Part shown: one piece after another, positions 17,333-26,604 of the stretch
Layout: every line of letters begins with the position of its first letter
Numbering within the stretch: position 1 is the stretch's first letter
Source: JBHFEI01 sp041928815
GTDB lineage: Bacteria > Pseudomonadota > Alphaproteobacteria > Rhizobiales > Rhizobiaceae
Assembly (NCBI RefSeq): GCF_041928815.1
Contig: NZ_JBHFEI010000009.1
Span: 1 to 64,000 of the forward strand
DNA length: 64,000 bases
Reading direction: 5' to 3'
Notes under the pieces: model-generated
What the model saw: the letters and a program-made list of their open reading frames with translations, nothing else
Database searches by the model: none
Told to the model about the DNA's origin: nothing
Translations under genes and position numbers: made by a program

Positions 17333-18742
17333 ATGCCAAGAAGGACGACGGCCTTGACCGAACAGAAAAATCCACTTCCCTGGCTCGTCGAGCGGATTCT
17401 CGCCACCGGCTATGACGACCTGCCCGAAAACGCGGTCGCGAAGGCGAAGACCTTCCTGCTCGACACGTTCGGCGTCGGTGTCGCGGGCTGCCACGGCTTC
17501 AGGCTCGACAGCATCCTCAAGGTGGCGCGGAGCTGGGGGTCGGGCGACGAGGCGACCGTCTGGGTCGGCGGCCAGCGCCTGCCGGCGTCGGCCGCCGCCT
17601 TCGTCAATGCCTACCAGATCCACAGCCTCGAATTCGATTGCGTCAACGAGGATGCCGTGCTGCATCCGATGGCGACGATCCTGTCGGCGCTGATGGCCCA
17701 TGCCGAGCGGCGCTCGAAGGCCGGCCGGCCGGTCAGCGGCAGGGATTTCCTCACCGCCGCCGTGATGGGCGTCGACATGTCCGTCTTCCTCGGCAAGGCC
17801 TCGACCGGCCCGATCGGCTTCTTCCGGCCGGCGACGGCGGGCGGCTTCGGCGCGGTGTCGGCGCTGGGCAAGCTCGAAGGCTTCGATGCCGAGACGCTGA
17901 CGCGCGCGCTCGGCAACCAGTATGGCCAGGCGAGCGGCACCTTGCAGCCGCATGTGGAAGGGTCGCCGTTGCTCGGAATGCAGGTCGGCTTCAACGCGCG
18001 CTCGGCGATGGGCTCCGTCGATTTCGCCGCCGAAGGCATTCTCGGGCCGTCCGACGTGCTGACCGGCCGCTACGGCTATTTCCGCCTGTTCGAGCGCGAC
18101 GCGTTCGACATCGCCCACGGTCTTAAGGAACTCGAGGCGCATTTCCAGATCGAGCGCATGTCGCACAAGCCGTTCCCCTCGGGCCGGCTGACCCACGGCG
18201 TCGTCGACGGCCTCGACAGGCTGATCGGGGCGCATGGCTTTTCACCCGACGAGATCGAGTCCGTGACCTGCACCGTGCCGCCGCTCGTCAACCGCCTCAC
18301 CGGACGGCCCGACATTCCCGATCCGGCGCCGAATTATGCCAAGCTCTGCGTCGCCTTCGTCGCCGGCACCTATCTCAACCACGGCAAGGTCGATGTCGAG
18401 CATTTCATCGGGCCAGAAATGCTGCGCAACCCGCGCACGCACGCCTTCGCCTCGCGCGTCACCGTCCTTCAGGACGACAATCCGAACAACAGCGCCATGG
18501 CGCCGCAGACCGTCACGGTCCGGCTCGCCTCCGGCGCCGAGCACAGGGTGACGATGGACGCCGTCTACGGCCATCCCGACCGGGCGCTGACCCGCGCGGA
18601 ACATCTCGACAAGTTCCGCCGCTGCTGGGCCCGCGTGCCGGCGCTCGACCCCGCGGCCGGCGAAGCGCTGATCGAGGTGGTGGACGCGATCGAGGACCTC
18701 GACGACGTGGCCGAGATCGTCGGCTACCTGACCGCCGCATAG
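17333..18742 (+). CDS. MmgE/PrpD family protein
   Basis: 469 residues. The sequence follows the MmgE/PrpD fold from its first helices (AKTFLLDTFGVGVAG) through HSLEFDCVNEDAVLHP, where most members have a DDxH-like segment, to the C-terminal VTVRLASGAEHRVTMDA. Characterised members include 2-methylcitrate dehydratase, cis-aconitate decarboxylase and iminodisuccinate epimerase, so a (de)hydratase or epimerase on a branched di- or tricarboxylate is plausible. The ATG at 17333 has a weak ribosome site; a TTG at 17354 with AAGGA upstream is a good alternative. It is the last gene of the rightward operon. Confidence 0.87.
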   Translation: MPRRTTALTEQKNPLPWLVERILATGYDDLPENAVAKAKTFLLDTFGVGVAGCHGFRLDSILKVARSWGSGDEATVWVGGQRLPASAAAFVNAYQIHSLEFDCVNEDAVLHPMATILSALMAHAERRSKAGRPVSGRDFLTAAVMGVDMSVFLGKASTGPIGFFRPATAGGFGAVSALGKLEGFDAETLTRALGNQYGQASGTLQPHVEGSPLLGMQVGFNARSAMGSVDFAAEGILGPSDVLTGRYGYFRLFERDAFDIAHGLKELEAHFQIERMSHKPFPSGRLTHGVVDGLDRLIGAHGFSPDEIESVTCTVPPLVNRLTGRPDIPDPAPNYAKLCVAFVAGTYLNHGKVDVEHFIGPEMLRNPRTHAFASRVTVLQDDNPNNSAMAPQTVTVRLASGAEHRVTMDAVYGHPDRALTRAEHLDKFRRCWARVPALDPAAGEALIEVVDAIEDLDDVAEIVGYLTAA

Positions 18743-19065
18743 CGGCGGCAACAGAAACGGCCGCGTGGGTCACGCGCCGGCTCCCGGGCGTTGAAGCACG
18801 GGACGGCGCCAGTGCCGGGCGGCTTCGTCCGCCATGGTGTTCATGCCGGGGCAGCGCGCCCCGGCGGCGCATGTCTCAGGCGCATTCCCGGCGGTCACCG
18901 GTTCACCGGGCTGCTCTGTCTCTTCCGTTTTGACGCATCGTCCGACGGCGACGCGGTCCCGCTTCGGCTGGACCTGTCTTGGAATCTGTCAGGTTCCTTC
19001 CGGACCAGGCAGGCACCCGGGTCCTTTGTTCTCGTGTGTGAGCGACAACGGCTCCCCCTTGTCCC
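18743..19065. other. Convergent intergenic region
   Basis: 323 bases between the PrpD-like gene and the convergent GMC dehydrogenase. The only structure recognised is repeat copy C; open frames here are low-complexity. Confidence 0.6.
18880..18982 (+). repeat. Dispersed palindromic intergenic repeat, copy C
   Basis: It has the same order as copy A: a first hairpin around CCCGGCGGTCACCGGTTCACCGGG, a pyrimidine-rich spacer, then GCATCGTCCGACGGCGACGCGGTCCCGCTTCGGCTGG-like sequence (18935-18971). It is more diverged than copies A and B. Confidence 0.65.
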
Positions 19066-20703
19066 TCACACACTCTCGCCCGCCCGGTCGACCTCCTGCC
19101 GTCGCAGCGGCTGGCGGCCGAGGATCATGTCGGCGGCCTTTTCCGCGATCATCATGGTCGGCGCGGACGTATTGCCGCTGACGATCAGCGGCATGACGGA
19201 GGCGTCGACGACGCGCAGCCCGTCGACGCCCGTCACCCGCAATTGCCCGTCCACCACCGCGCGCCCGTCCGCGCCCATGCGGCAGGTGCTGGTCGGGTGG
19301 AAGGTCGTGCTGGCATTGCCGCGCATCCATGCGTCGACTGTCTCGTCGCTCGCCATGTCCGCCTCGATGGGGGTGATGTCGCGGGCCCGGTAACGCTCGA
19401 GGGACGGCGAGCGGCCGATGCGGTGGGCGAGACGCGTGCCGTCGCGCATCACGATCCGGTCGCTCTCCGCCTCGAGATAGGCCGGGTCCATGGCCGGCGC
19501 CATGCGCGGGTCCGGGCTCCTGACCATCACGGTGCCGCGGCTTTCGGGCCTGAGCTGGTAGAAGCTGATGATGTAGCCATGCCCGCCCTGGCCCGCCCGG
19601 GTCGTCTCGAGGTTGAGGCCGGGGACGAAGGTCATGTGGATGTCGGGTTCGCCCATCTCCGGACGCGTCTTGAGGAAGCCGCCGGCTTCGAGAGGAACGG
19701 CTGCCGCCGGCCCGGTGCCGAAGAGATAGGCGCGCAGCATCGACGAGACGGCGCGGTCGGGCCGGAACAGCGAATAGAGCGTGACCGGCTCGCGGCAGGC
19801 ATATTTGAGATAGACGCCCATATGGTCCTGCAGGTTGCGGCCGACATCGGGGGAGGCGACGAGGGGCTCGATGCCCGCCGCCTTGAGATGTTCGGGATCG
19901 CCGATGCCGGAGAGCTGCAGGATCTGCGGCGAATTGATCGCGCCGGCGCTGAGGACGATCTCGCGGCGCGCCCGGACGGTCGCCGGCGTGCCGCCCCTCA
20001 GCACGTCGAGCGCGACCGCGCGGCCCTTGTCGATGCGGATGCGCGCGACCAGCGTGCCCGTCCAGACGACGAGATTGGCGCGGTTTGCGGCAGGGCGCAG
20101 GTAGGCGGTGGCGGAGGAGACGCGGCGGCCTTTCAGCACGTTGAAGTCGTAGACGCCGAGGCCGTGCTGGGTGGCGCCGTTGAAATCCGCGTTCGGCGGA
20201 TGGCCGAGCGCATGGCCGGCCTCGAGAAAGGCACGATAGAGCGGGTTGTCCGCCCGCGCCCGCTCGACATGCAGCGGCCCGCCCTGGCCGTGAAATGCGC
20301 TCGCCGGCCGTTCCGGATTGTGTTCGGCGCGGCGGAAATAGGGCAGGACGTCCTCATAGCCCCAGCCGCTGAGGCCGAGCTGGCGCCAGGTGTCGTAATC
20401 GCGGCGGCTGCCGCGCATGTACATCATGCCGTTGATCGAGGAACTGCCGCCGAGCACCTTTCCGCGCGGCCACCTGATCCGGCGTCCGTCGAGATGCACC
20501 TGCGGCTCGGTCTGATAATGCCAGTTGCTCGGCTTCCAGAAATAGGCCGCGCCGGCCATGAGCGGGATCGAAAACACCGGATTGCGGTCCGAGCCGCCCG
20601 CCTCGATCAAAAGCACGCGATGCCGGCCGTCCTCCGACAGCCGGTTCGCCAGCACGCAGCCGGCGGAGCCGGCCCCGACGACGATGAAATCGAACTCATC
20701 CAT
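19066..20703 (-). CDS. GMC oxidoreductase (choline dehydrogenase-like)
   Basis: 545 residues. FDFIVVGAGSAGCVLANRL at residues 4-22 is the FAD motif, GGSSSINGMMYMRG (about 80-95) is GMC signature 1, and AGAINSPQILQLSG is signature 2. The C-terminal catalytic His is in NASTTFHPTSTCRMG, with the Asn of SGNTSAPTMM after it. This is a soluble, choline-dehydrogenase-type alcohol oxidase/dehydrogenase and differs from the Cys-cluster GMC at 15245. The ATG at 20703 is followed at once by the FAD fold. It is transcribed leftward behind an SDR gene. Confidence 0.92.
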   Translation of the reverse strand: MDEFDFIVVGAGSAGCVLANRLSEDGRHRVLLIEAGGSDRNPVFSIPLMAGAAYFWKPSNWHYQTEPQVHLDGRRIRWPRGKVLGGSSSINGMMYMRGSRRDYDTWRQLGLSGWGYEDVLPYFRRAEHNPERPASAFHGQGGPLHVERARADNPLYRAFLEAGHALGHPPNADFNGATQHGLGVYDFNVLKGRRVSSATAYLRPAANRANLVVWTGTLVARIRIDKGRAVALDVLRGGTPATVRARREIVLSAGAINSPQILQLSGIGDPEHLKAAGIEPLVASPDVGRNLQDHMGVYLKYACREPVTLYSLFRPDRAVSSMLRAYLFGTGPAAAVPLEAGGFLKTRPEMGEPDIHMTFVPGLNLETTRAGQGGHGYIISFYQLRPESRGTVMVRSPDPRMAPAMDPAYLEAESDRIVMRDGTRLAHRIGRSPSLERYRARDITPIEADMASDETVDAWMRGNASTTFHPTSTCRMGADGRAVVDGQLRVTGVDGLRVVDASVMPLIVSGNTSAPTMMIAEKAADMILGRQPLRRQEVDRAGESV

Positions 20704-20817
20704 GAAGGAAATCCTGGAAGATGTCCCGCCGGAGCGGGCCCGCTCCGGCGCCGGACAAGACGGCAACACCAACAGCCTGATTCATTTGAGGCGAACCTGT
20801 GATGAGCGGACAGGCCG

Positions 20818-21579
20818 TTAGTAGGGCATCTCGGCGCCGTTCATGGCGATCGCCTGGCCGCTGATATATTCGGCCTCCGGCCGGGCGAGCCAGGAGACGG
20901 CGGCGGCGACATCGGCCGGCGTGCCGAACCGGCCCCAGGGCACGCTGGCGCGGAATCCCTCGACCACCTCGTCCGCGCTCTTGCCGGTGACCCTGGCGAA
21001 GCCGTCGGCGATGTCGCGCCAGAACGGCGTTTCGATATGGCCGGGCGTGTAGCAGTTGACCCGGATGCGATGCGGCGCGAGTTCGACGGCGAGCGACTGG
21101 GTGAACATCACGACCGCCGCCTTCGAGGCGCAATAATGCGAGAGATGGGGCGATCCGCGGCGGCCGGCGCCGGAGGATGCATTGACGATGACGCCGCCTC
21201 TGCCCTGCCGGATCATCTGGCGCGCGGCGGCGCGGGAGCCGAGGAAGACGGAATGCAGGTTGATCTCGGTGATCCGCTTCCACTCGGAGAAATCCATCTC
21301 GACGACGGGATTGATGGCGATGACGCCGGCATTGCAGACCATGATGTCGAGGCCGCCGAAGCGCGCCACGGCCGCCGCCACCGCCTCGTCCACCGACCCT
21401 TCGTCGGCCGCGTTCCCCACATAAGAGAGGAACGCCTCTGAATGCGCTTTCAGCAGGGTCGGCTTCAGGTCGAGCGACACGACATTGGCGCCGTCGTCGA
21501 GAAAGCGCTCGACGATGCCGAGCCCGATGCCGCTCGCGCCGCCGGTGACCATCACCGTCCTTCCTTCATGCGTCTTCAT
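20818..21579 (-). CDS. Short-chain dehydrogenase/reductase (SDR)
   Basis: 253 residues, typical length. VTGGASGIGLGI (about 10-21) is the cofactor loop, CNAG near 85, NASSGAGRRGSPHLSHYCASK carries the catalytic Ser, Tyr and Lys, and SLDLKP after the second strand suggests NAD preference (Asp). The start ATG at 21579 has GGGGAATCAGGA upstream. A perfect regulon operator lies 69 bases upstream, between this gene and the preceding SDR, so it may have its own promoter within a longer leftward operon. Confidence 0.92.
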   Translation of the reverse strand: MKTHEGRTVMVTGGASGIGLGIVERFLDDGANVVSLDLKPTLLKAHSEAFLSYVGNAADEGSVDEAVAAAVARFGGLDIMVCNAGVIAINPVVEMDFSEWKRITEINLHSVFLGSRAAARQMIRQGRGGVIVNASSGAGRRGSPHLSHYCASKAAVVMFTQSLAVELAPHRIRVNCYTPGHIETPFWRDIADGFARVTGKSADEVVEGFRASVPWGRFGTPADVAAAVSWLARPEAEYISGQAIAMNGAEMPY

Positions 21580-21647
21580 TCCTGATTCCCCGTTTTCGTC
21601 GATGTGACTGCGGCCCTTGGAGGAGCGGCAGGTGCAGGCCCTTGAAT

Positions 21648-21661
21648 TGCATGCGCATGCA
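21648..21661. promoter_or_regulatory. Regulon operator O3 (SDR-GMC unit, leftward)
   Basis: TGCATGCGCATGCA is a perfect palindrome and an exact consensus match. It lies between two co-directional SDR genes, 36 bases after the stop of the upstream one. Unlike most copies, no TTGACA is seen next to it, so it may be an internal or auxiliary site. Confidence 0.72.
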
Positions 21662-21697
21662 AAAATTCTCACGGCACGGCACCGCCCGGCTGCGGCG

Positions 21698-22471
21698 CTA
21701 TTCGGCGGTCCAGCCGCCGTCGATCACCAGCGAGGCGCCCGTCATCAAGGCCGACGCGTCGCCGGCCAGGAACAGGATCGCGCCCATCAGGTCTTCCGGC
21801 TGGCCGACGCGGCCGAGCTTGATTTTCGACAGCACGCTTGCCCTGAAATCCGGATTGTCGAGGAAGGGCCGCGTCATCGGCGTTTCGATGAAGGTCGGAC
21901 AGAGCGTGTTGGAGCGGATGCCGTAGGGCGCGAGCTCCACGGCCATGGCCTTGGACAGCCCCTCGATCGCCCATTTCGACATGCAGTAGACGGTGCGGTT
22001 GGCGGCCCCGACATGACCCATCTGCGAGGAGACATGGATGAGCGAGCCCGGCCTTTCAGCCTCGACCAGGCGCTTCGCCACGGCCTGGGCCATGATGAAG
22101 GCGCCGCGCGCGTTGATGCCCATGACCGCGTCGAAATCCGCGATCCTCGTCTCGATGAAGGGACCGGGCCTATTGGTGCCGGCATTGTTGACGAGGATGT
22201 CGAAGGGCGCCTCGGCCGCGACCGCCCGGCGGACAGCCTCCGGATCGGTGACGTCGAGGCAGAGCGGCGTGGCCCTGCCGCCCCCACGCACGATCTCGGC
22301 GGCGACGGCCTCGATCTCGCCGGGAGAGCGCGCCACCAGCGTCACCTCGGCGCCGGCCTCGGCCAGAGCGGCGGCGGCGGCGACCCCGATCCCGCGGCCG
22401 GCGCCGGTGACGATGGCGCGCTTTCCCGCAAGACCGGCGGCGGGCGTTTTCGGCAGAGGTGTCCCTGTCAT
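21698..22471 (-). CDS. Short-chain dehydrogenase/reductase (SDR)
   Basis: 257 residues. VTGAGRGIGVAAA is the cofactor loop, NNAGTNRPGPF follows near residue 95, and the catalytic region is HVSSQMGHVGAANRTVYCMSK. LVARSP after the second strand suggests NADP preference (Arg). The ATG at 22471 is chosen because the core fold begins about 15 residues later; a GTG at 22495 would add eight residues. It follows the RutA-like monooxygenase by 31 bases on the same strand and probably acts on one of its products. Confidence 0.9.
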   Translation of the reverse strand: MTGTPLPKTPAAGLAGKRAIVTGAGRGIGVAAAAALAEAGAEVTLVARSPGEIEAVAAEIVRGGGRATPLCLDVTDPEAVRRAVAAEAPFDILVNNAGTNRPGPFIETRIADFDAVMGINARGAFIMAQAVAKRLVEAERPGSLIHVSSQMGHVGAANRTVYCMSKWAIEGLSKAMAVELAPYGIRSNTLCPTFIETPMTRPFLDNPDFRASVLSKIKLGRVGQPEDLMGAILFLAGDASALMTGASLVIDGGWTAE

Positions 22472-22502
22472 CTCGATCGATCCCGGCGGCGGCACGCGGC
22501 GG

Positions 22503-23576
22503 TCAGGCCGCCGCCGGCCTCTCGCGGCATGTCAGCCGCGGCATGACGTTGGCGATGAAGTCCGGGACGTCGTTCTCGAAATCGGGGAAGCAGAGCGACA
22601 CGCCGCCGACGCCGTATTCCGCCAGGGAATCGAGATGCCTGGCGATCGCCTCGTGCGAGCCGACGATATAGGGCACCGACATGAAGGTGGTCGTCTCCGG
22701 CGGCAGTTCCTGATAGTCGGCCCGGTTCCTGTCGAAACCGGAAACGCGCAGCCATTCCTCGATCGCCACCTCGTCGCGGTCGGCCATGAAGGTCGCCTTG
22801 CGCGCCTCCGCCTCTTCCTGCGTCCTGCCGGCGATGACGTTGAGCAGCGTGTAGGAGGTGACGGTGCGATCGTGCTCGGCCGCCAGCGCCGCGATCTTGC
22901 GGGCGACCACGCCCAGCTGTTCGGCCGTGTCGTTCATGCGGCCGATGAAGGAATAGTCCGAATGCCGGGCGACGAAGGAGAGCGCGCCCTCCGACTGGCC
23001 GGCGCTGACGATCTTCAGCGGGCGCTTCGGCTTCGGGTTGGACCGGCATTCCTCCATCTTGAAGTATTTCCCGTCGAAGGTGACGTTGTCCTCGGTCCAG
23101 AGGCGCTTCATGATGGTGAGATATTCGTCGGCATAGTCGTAGCGGTTGAGGTAATAGTCGTCGTCGCTCCACAGACCCATCTGGGCATATTCGAACTTGT
23201 TCCATCCGGCGACGATGTTGACGATGAAGCGGCCGTCGGCGATGTCGTCGATCGTCGCCGCCATCTTGGCGAGCACCGCCGGGTTCACGGTGCGCACCGC
23301 GACCGAGGCGATGAGATTGATCTTCGAGGTCACCGCGGCAAGGCCCGCCATCAGCGTGAAGGATTCCTGCGCGCCGTCCCAATGGCCGGATGCGCCGCCA
23401 TAGCCGCGCCACTTGACCTGCGACAGGGCGAACTCCATTCCGGCCGCCTCGGCGGCGAGAACGACCTCCTTGTTCAGCCCCCAGGTCGCCTCGCGCCTGG
23501 ACGGCATATTCTTGGCGATGATCAGGCTGCCCTTGGTGCTGGGCAGAAACAGCCCGAGTTCCAGATAGTTTGCCAC
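22503..23576 (-). CDS. RutA-like flavin-dependent monooxygenase (LLM class)
   Basis: 357 residues. The strong match is to pyrimidine oxygenase RutA: FALSQVKWRGYGG, WDGAQESFTLMAGLAAVTSK, MAATIDDIADGRFIVNIVAG and GWNKFEYAQMGLW all follow RutA closely. RutA uses FMNH2 and O2 to cleave the N3-C4 amide bond of uracil; this enzyme probably attacks a related cyclic amide or imide. It needs reduced flavin, and a flavin reductase gene of the same regulon lies at 40638-41156. The start is GTG at 23576 with GGAGGG 7 bases upstream. No rutB, rutD or uracil permease gene is nearby, so uracil itself is not the obvious substrate. Confidence 0.88.
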   Translation of the reverse strand: MANYLELGLFLPSTKGSLIIAKNMPSRREATWGLNKEVVLAAEAAGMEFALSQVKWRGYGGASGHWDGAQESFTLMAGLAAVTSKINLIASVAVRTVNPAVLAKMAATIDDIADGRFIVNIVAGWNKFEYAQMGLWSDDDYYLNRYDYADEYLTIMKRLWTEDNVTFDGKYFKMEECRSNPKPKRPLKIVSAGQSEGALSFVARHSDYSFIGRMNDTAEQLGVVARKIAALAAEHDRTVTSYTLLNVIAGRTQEEAEARKATFMADRDEVAIEEWLRVSGFDRNRADYQELPPETTTFMSVPYIVGSHEAIARHLDSLAEYGVGGVSLCFPDFENDVPDFIANVMPRLTCRERPAAA

Positions 23577-23600
23577 CGCGATGCCCTCCGCACGAATGTA

Positions 23601-23614
23601 AGAATACGTATGCA
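23601..23614. promoter_or_regulatory. Regulon operator O4 (RutA-like gene, leftward)
   Basis: AGAATACGTATGCA matches the consensus at 13 of 14 positions. A perfect TTGACA (23642-23637, minus strand) lies 22 bases upstream on the minus strand, the same geometry as O1. The ribosome site GGAGGG follows. Confidence 0.7.
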
Positions 23615-23790
23615 GGATTTACGCATATCGAAAACCTGTCAAGGCCGATGACACGCGATCGGGTCAGATTTCCGTGACGGCGCCCGGCGCGCCCGGCCTT
23701 TTCCTGCGGCAAACGCATCGCTGGCGGGGAAAGGCAGGGCGTCGGCCGGGCGCGGCGCCAGCGCATTTCGTCATTCGCGGGAAATTCCGG

Positions 23791-23837
23791 TTGACAAGGC
23801 CGGGCCAGCATGGCCTCATTCTGTGAATACGAATGCA
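23791..23837 (+). promoter_or_regulatory. Promoter and operator O5 (ribose-type transporter operon)
   Basis: TTGACA at 23791-23796 with a weak -10 around 23814-23820, then the exact operator TGAATACGAATGCA at 23824-23837, near the likely transcription start. It is back to back with O4, 209 bases away. Confidence 0.75.
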
Positions 23838-23884
23838 AAAGCCCGGTCATCGTGATACGGGCCCACGTACAGGGGAACTCAGGA

Positions 23885-25012
23885 ATGTCACTCACCAACC
23901 GTTACGGTCTGCTCCTTGCCGGCGTCGGCCTGGCGCTTTCGTTCTCGGGCGTGTCCGCCCGCGCCGACGCGGTCGCCGACGGCGTGGCCCGCGCGACCGA
24001 GATCATCGAGCAGTACCGCAAGCCGCCGGTCTACACGCCGGCCGGAGAGCCTTTCGACATCAAGGCCGTCGCCGCCGGCAAGACGATGCTGTCGATCCCG
24101 AACACATCCGCCAACCAGTTCCTGAAAGGGATCATCGCCCGCGAAATCGAGGTCGGGAAGGAAATCGGCCTCGACGTGCGCGAATGGGAGAACCAGGGCC
24201 AGCCGAGCCAGTGGGTGCAGGGCATCGAATATGCCATCCAGAACAAGATCGACATCGTCGACCTGATTTCCGGCGTCAACCCGGCGGTCGTCGAGCCGCA
24301 GCTGCAGGCGGCCAAGGACGCCGGCGTCAAGGTCTTCACCTCGCATTTCTACGATCCGTCACAGCCGGCAAGCCCGCTGCTCGAGGGCGACCTGCCGGTC
24401 AGCTTCTACAATCAGGGGTGGCTGCTCGGCAACTGGATGGTCTACAAGACCAAGGGTGCCGCCAACGCGATCGTCGTCAAGTCCGACGAGGTCCCGCCGA
24501 CCGCGCCGCTGGTCCAGGGCATCCGTGACGCTTTCACGAAGAACTGCCCGAACTGCACCATCCTGCAGGAAATCAATGTCGGCATCACCGAATGGGGCAC
24601 CAAGATCCAGCCGTCGGTGCAGTCGGCGCTGATCTCCAACCCGACCGCCAACTATGTCATCCCGATCTACGACTCGATGAGCCAGTTCGTCGTGCCCGCC
24701 GTCGAATTGACCGGCAAGGGCGAGACGGTGAAGATCGCCACCTCCAACGGCACGCCCTTCGTCCTCGACTTCATCCGCGAAGGCAAGGTGGAGATGGACA
24801 TCGGCGAGAGCCTCGACTGGATCGCCCGCTCGACCATCGACGGCTACCTGCGCAAGCTGGCAGGCCTGCCGATGCCGAAGGATATCGGCGTTCCCTACCT
24901 GATCTTCGACGCGTCCAACGTGGAATCCGCCGGCGTTCCCGCCGAGCCGAACAAGGGCTACGGCGACGACTACGTCAAGGGTTTCCACGAGACCTGGATG
25001 ATGTCCAAGTAA
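23885..25012 (+). CDS. ABC transporter substrate-binding protein, ribose/sugar type
   Basis: 375 residues. The signal peptide (NRYGLLLAGVGLALSFSG, cleavage near ARA-DA) directs it to the periplasm. The body is a periplasmic-binding-protein family 1 fold with KTMLSIPNTSANQFLKGII, then NKIDIVDLISGVNP and AGVKVFTSHFYDP. Such proteins bind sugars, autoinducers or other small polar molecules; the ligand cannot be named. The ATG at 23885 follows ACAGGGGAACTCAGGA. It is the first gene of a transporter operon and is followed by its ATPase after 5 bases. Confidence 0.92.
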   Translation: MSLTNRYGLLLAGVGLALSFSGVSARADAVADGVARATEIIEQYRKPPVYTPAGEPFDIKAVAAGKTMLSIPNTSANQFLKGIIAREIEVGKEIGLDVREWENQGQPSQWVQGIEYAIQNKIDIVDLISGVNPAVVEPQLQAAKDAGVKVFTSHFYDPSQPASPLLEGDLPVSFYNQGWLLGNWMVYKTKGAANAIVVKSDEVPPTAPLVQGIRDAFTKNCPNCTILQEINVGITEWGTKIQPSVQSALISNPTANYVIPIYDSMSQFVVPAVELTGKGETVKIATSNGTPFVLDFIREGKVEMDIGESLDWIARSTIDGYLRKLAGLPMPKDIGVPYLIFDASNVESAGVPAEPNKGYGDDYVKGFHETWMMSK

Positions 25013-25017
25013 GCGTC

Positions 25018-26604
25018 ATGGCGGAAAGGAACCCACCGACGACAGGGGACGGGACGCAAGGCCTAGTGCCGGCGCTGCTCGTCTCCGGCGTGGCCAAGAC
25101 ATTCGGCGGCGCGCGCGCCCTCAAGGGCATCGACTTCACCGTCAGTGCTGGAGAAGTCCACGGCTTGCTCGGGCAGAACGGCTCGGGCAAGTCCACCTTC
25201 GTCAAGATCCTGTCGGGCTTCCACGCGCCCGATCCGGGCGGCTCGATTTCCGTCTTCGGCAGGCCGCTGGAGCTGCCGATGCGCGCGGGCGCGTTCCGCG
25301 ATCACCAGATGGCCTTCGTCCACCAGAATCTCGGCCTCGTGCCGTCGCTGTCGGTGCTCGAGAACATGCGGGTCGCCTCCGTCACCGACCGGTCGAAGCG
25401 CCGGATCGACTGGCGGGCCGAACGCGTGGCGGCTCGCGCCGCGCTCGACCGGTTCGGCATCGCGCTCGATCTCGACGCGCGTACCGGCGCGATCTCGCAG
25501 ATCGATCGCGCCCTGCTGGCGATCGTGCGGGCGGCGGACGACCTGCGCGCGGCGGAGACGAAGAGCGGCTCGCACGGCCTGCTCATCCTCGACGAGCCGA
25601 CGCCCTTCCTGCCGCGCGAGGGCGTGGAGCGCCTGTTCGAACTCGTGCGCCAGGTGGCGTCGCAGGGCGACAGCGTCATCTTCATCTCGCACGACATCGA
25701 CGAGGTGCGCGAGATCACCGACCGCGCCACCATCCTGCGCGACGGCGCCGTCAGCGGGTCGCTGGTGACCCGTGAGGCCTCCCACGACGACTTCGTCGAG
25801 GGCATCATCGGCCGACGCATCGTGCGCAGGACCTCGGTCGCGGGCGACCGCGCCAGCCGGCGCATCAAGGCGGCGATCACGGATATTTCGGAAGCCGGCC
25901 TGCATGTGCCGAGGATCGAGATCGCCGAAGGCGAGATCCTCGGCCTCACCGGCCTTCTGGGGTCCGGCTTCGAGCGGCTGCCCTATCTCGTCTTCGGCGC
26001 CACGCCGGCGAAGGGCGGGCAGCTGGCGCTCGACGGTGAGGCTTACGACCTCGCCTCGGTCACGCCCCGGCAGTCCGTCGGCCGCCACATCGCGCTTTTG
26101 CCCTCGGACCGGCCGAAGGCGAGCGGCGTTTCGAGCCTCAGCGTCGCCGACAACATGCTCGTCCTCGACCTCGACCGTTTCATGGGCAGGTTCGGCCTGC
26201 GCCGCAAGGCGATCGCCCGGCGGGCGGCGGAACTGTCGAGCGCATACGAGGTGCGGCCGAACGATCCGGCCTTGCGGCTCGGCGCGCTCAGCGGCGGCAA
26301 TGCCCAGAAGGTGCTGCTCGCCAAATGGCTGATCCGCCACCCGAAGCTCCTGATGCTCGACGAGCCGACGCAGGGCGTCGACGTCGGCACCCGCCAGCAG
26401 GTCTGGGACGTGATCCGCAAGGCCGCCGCCGGCGGCGCCGCGGTCCTGTGCGCCAGCTCCGATTTCGAACAACTGGCGGATCTGTGCACCCGCGTCCTGG
26501 TCTTTTCCCGCGGGCGCATCGTCAACGAGCTCGTCGGCGACCAGATCAGCAAGGACAACATAGCGGAGGCCTGTTATGGTCACTCAAGTCTCGACGCAGC
26601 TTAG
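25018..26604 (+). CDS. Double-domain ATPase of ribose-type ABC transporter (RbsA-like)
   Basis: 528 residues with two ABC domains. Domain 1 has Walker A GQNGSGKST (about 58-66), Walker B LLILDEPTPF and switch His in FISHD, but its signature region reads ISQIDRALLAIVRA and is degenerate. Domain 2 has the usual RbsA-type substituted P-loop (GLLGSGFERLP), signature LSGGNAQKVLLAKWL and LMLDEPTQGVDVG. Such asymmetry is normal for this family. The ribosome site before the ATG at 25018 is weak, suggesting coupling to the binding-protein gene. Its 3' end overlaps the permease gene by 29 bases. Confidence 0.93.
   Translation: MAERNPPTTGDGTQGLVPALLVSGVAKTFGGARALKGIDFTVSAGEVHGLLGQNGSGKSTFVKILSGFHAPDPGGSISVFGRPLELPMRAGAFRDHQMAFVHQNLGLVPSLSVLENMRVASVTDRSKRRIDWRAERVAARAALDRFGIALDLDARTGAISQIDRALLAIVRAADDLRAAETKSGSHGLLILDEPTPFLPREGVERLFELVRQVASQGDSVIFISHDIDEVREITDRATILRDGAVSGSLVTREASHDDFVEGIIGRRIVRRTSVAGDRASRRIKAAITDISEAGLHVPRIEIAEGEILGLTGLLGSGFERLPYLVFGATPAKGGQLALDGEAYDLASVTPRQSVGRHIALLPSDRPKASGVSSLSVADNMLVLDLDRFMGRFGLRRKAIARRAAELSSAYEVRPNDPALRLGALSGGNAQKVLLAKWLIRHPKLLMLDEPTQGVDVGTRQQVWDVIRKAAAGGAAVLCASSDFEQLADLCTRVLVFSRGRIVNELVGDQISKDNIAEACYGHSSLDAA

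Noticed and set aside
20745..20817. A possible fifth copy of the two-hairpin repeat between the GMC and SDR genes
   Set aside because: Only a short stretch (ACCTGTGATGAGCGGACAGG) is vaguely similar; the second hairpin is missing.
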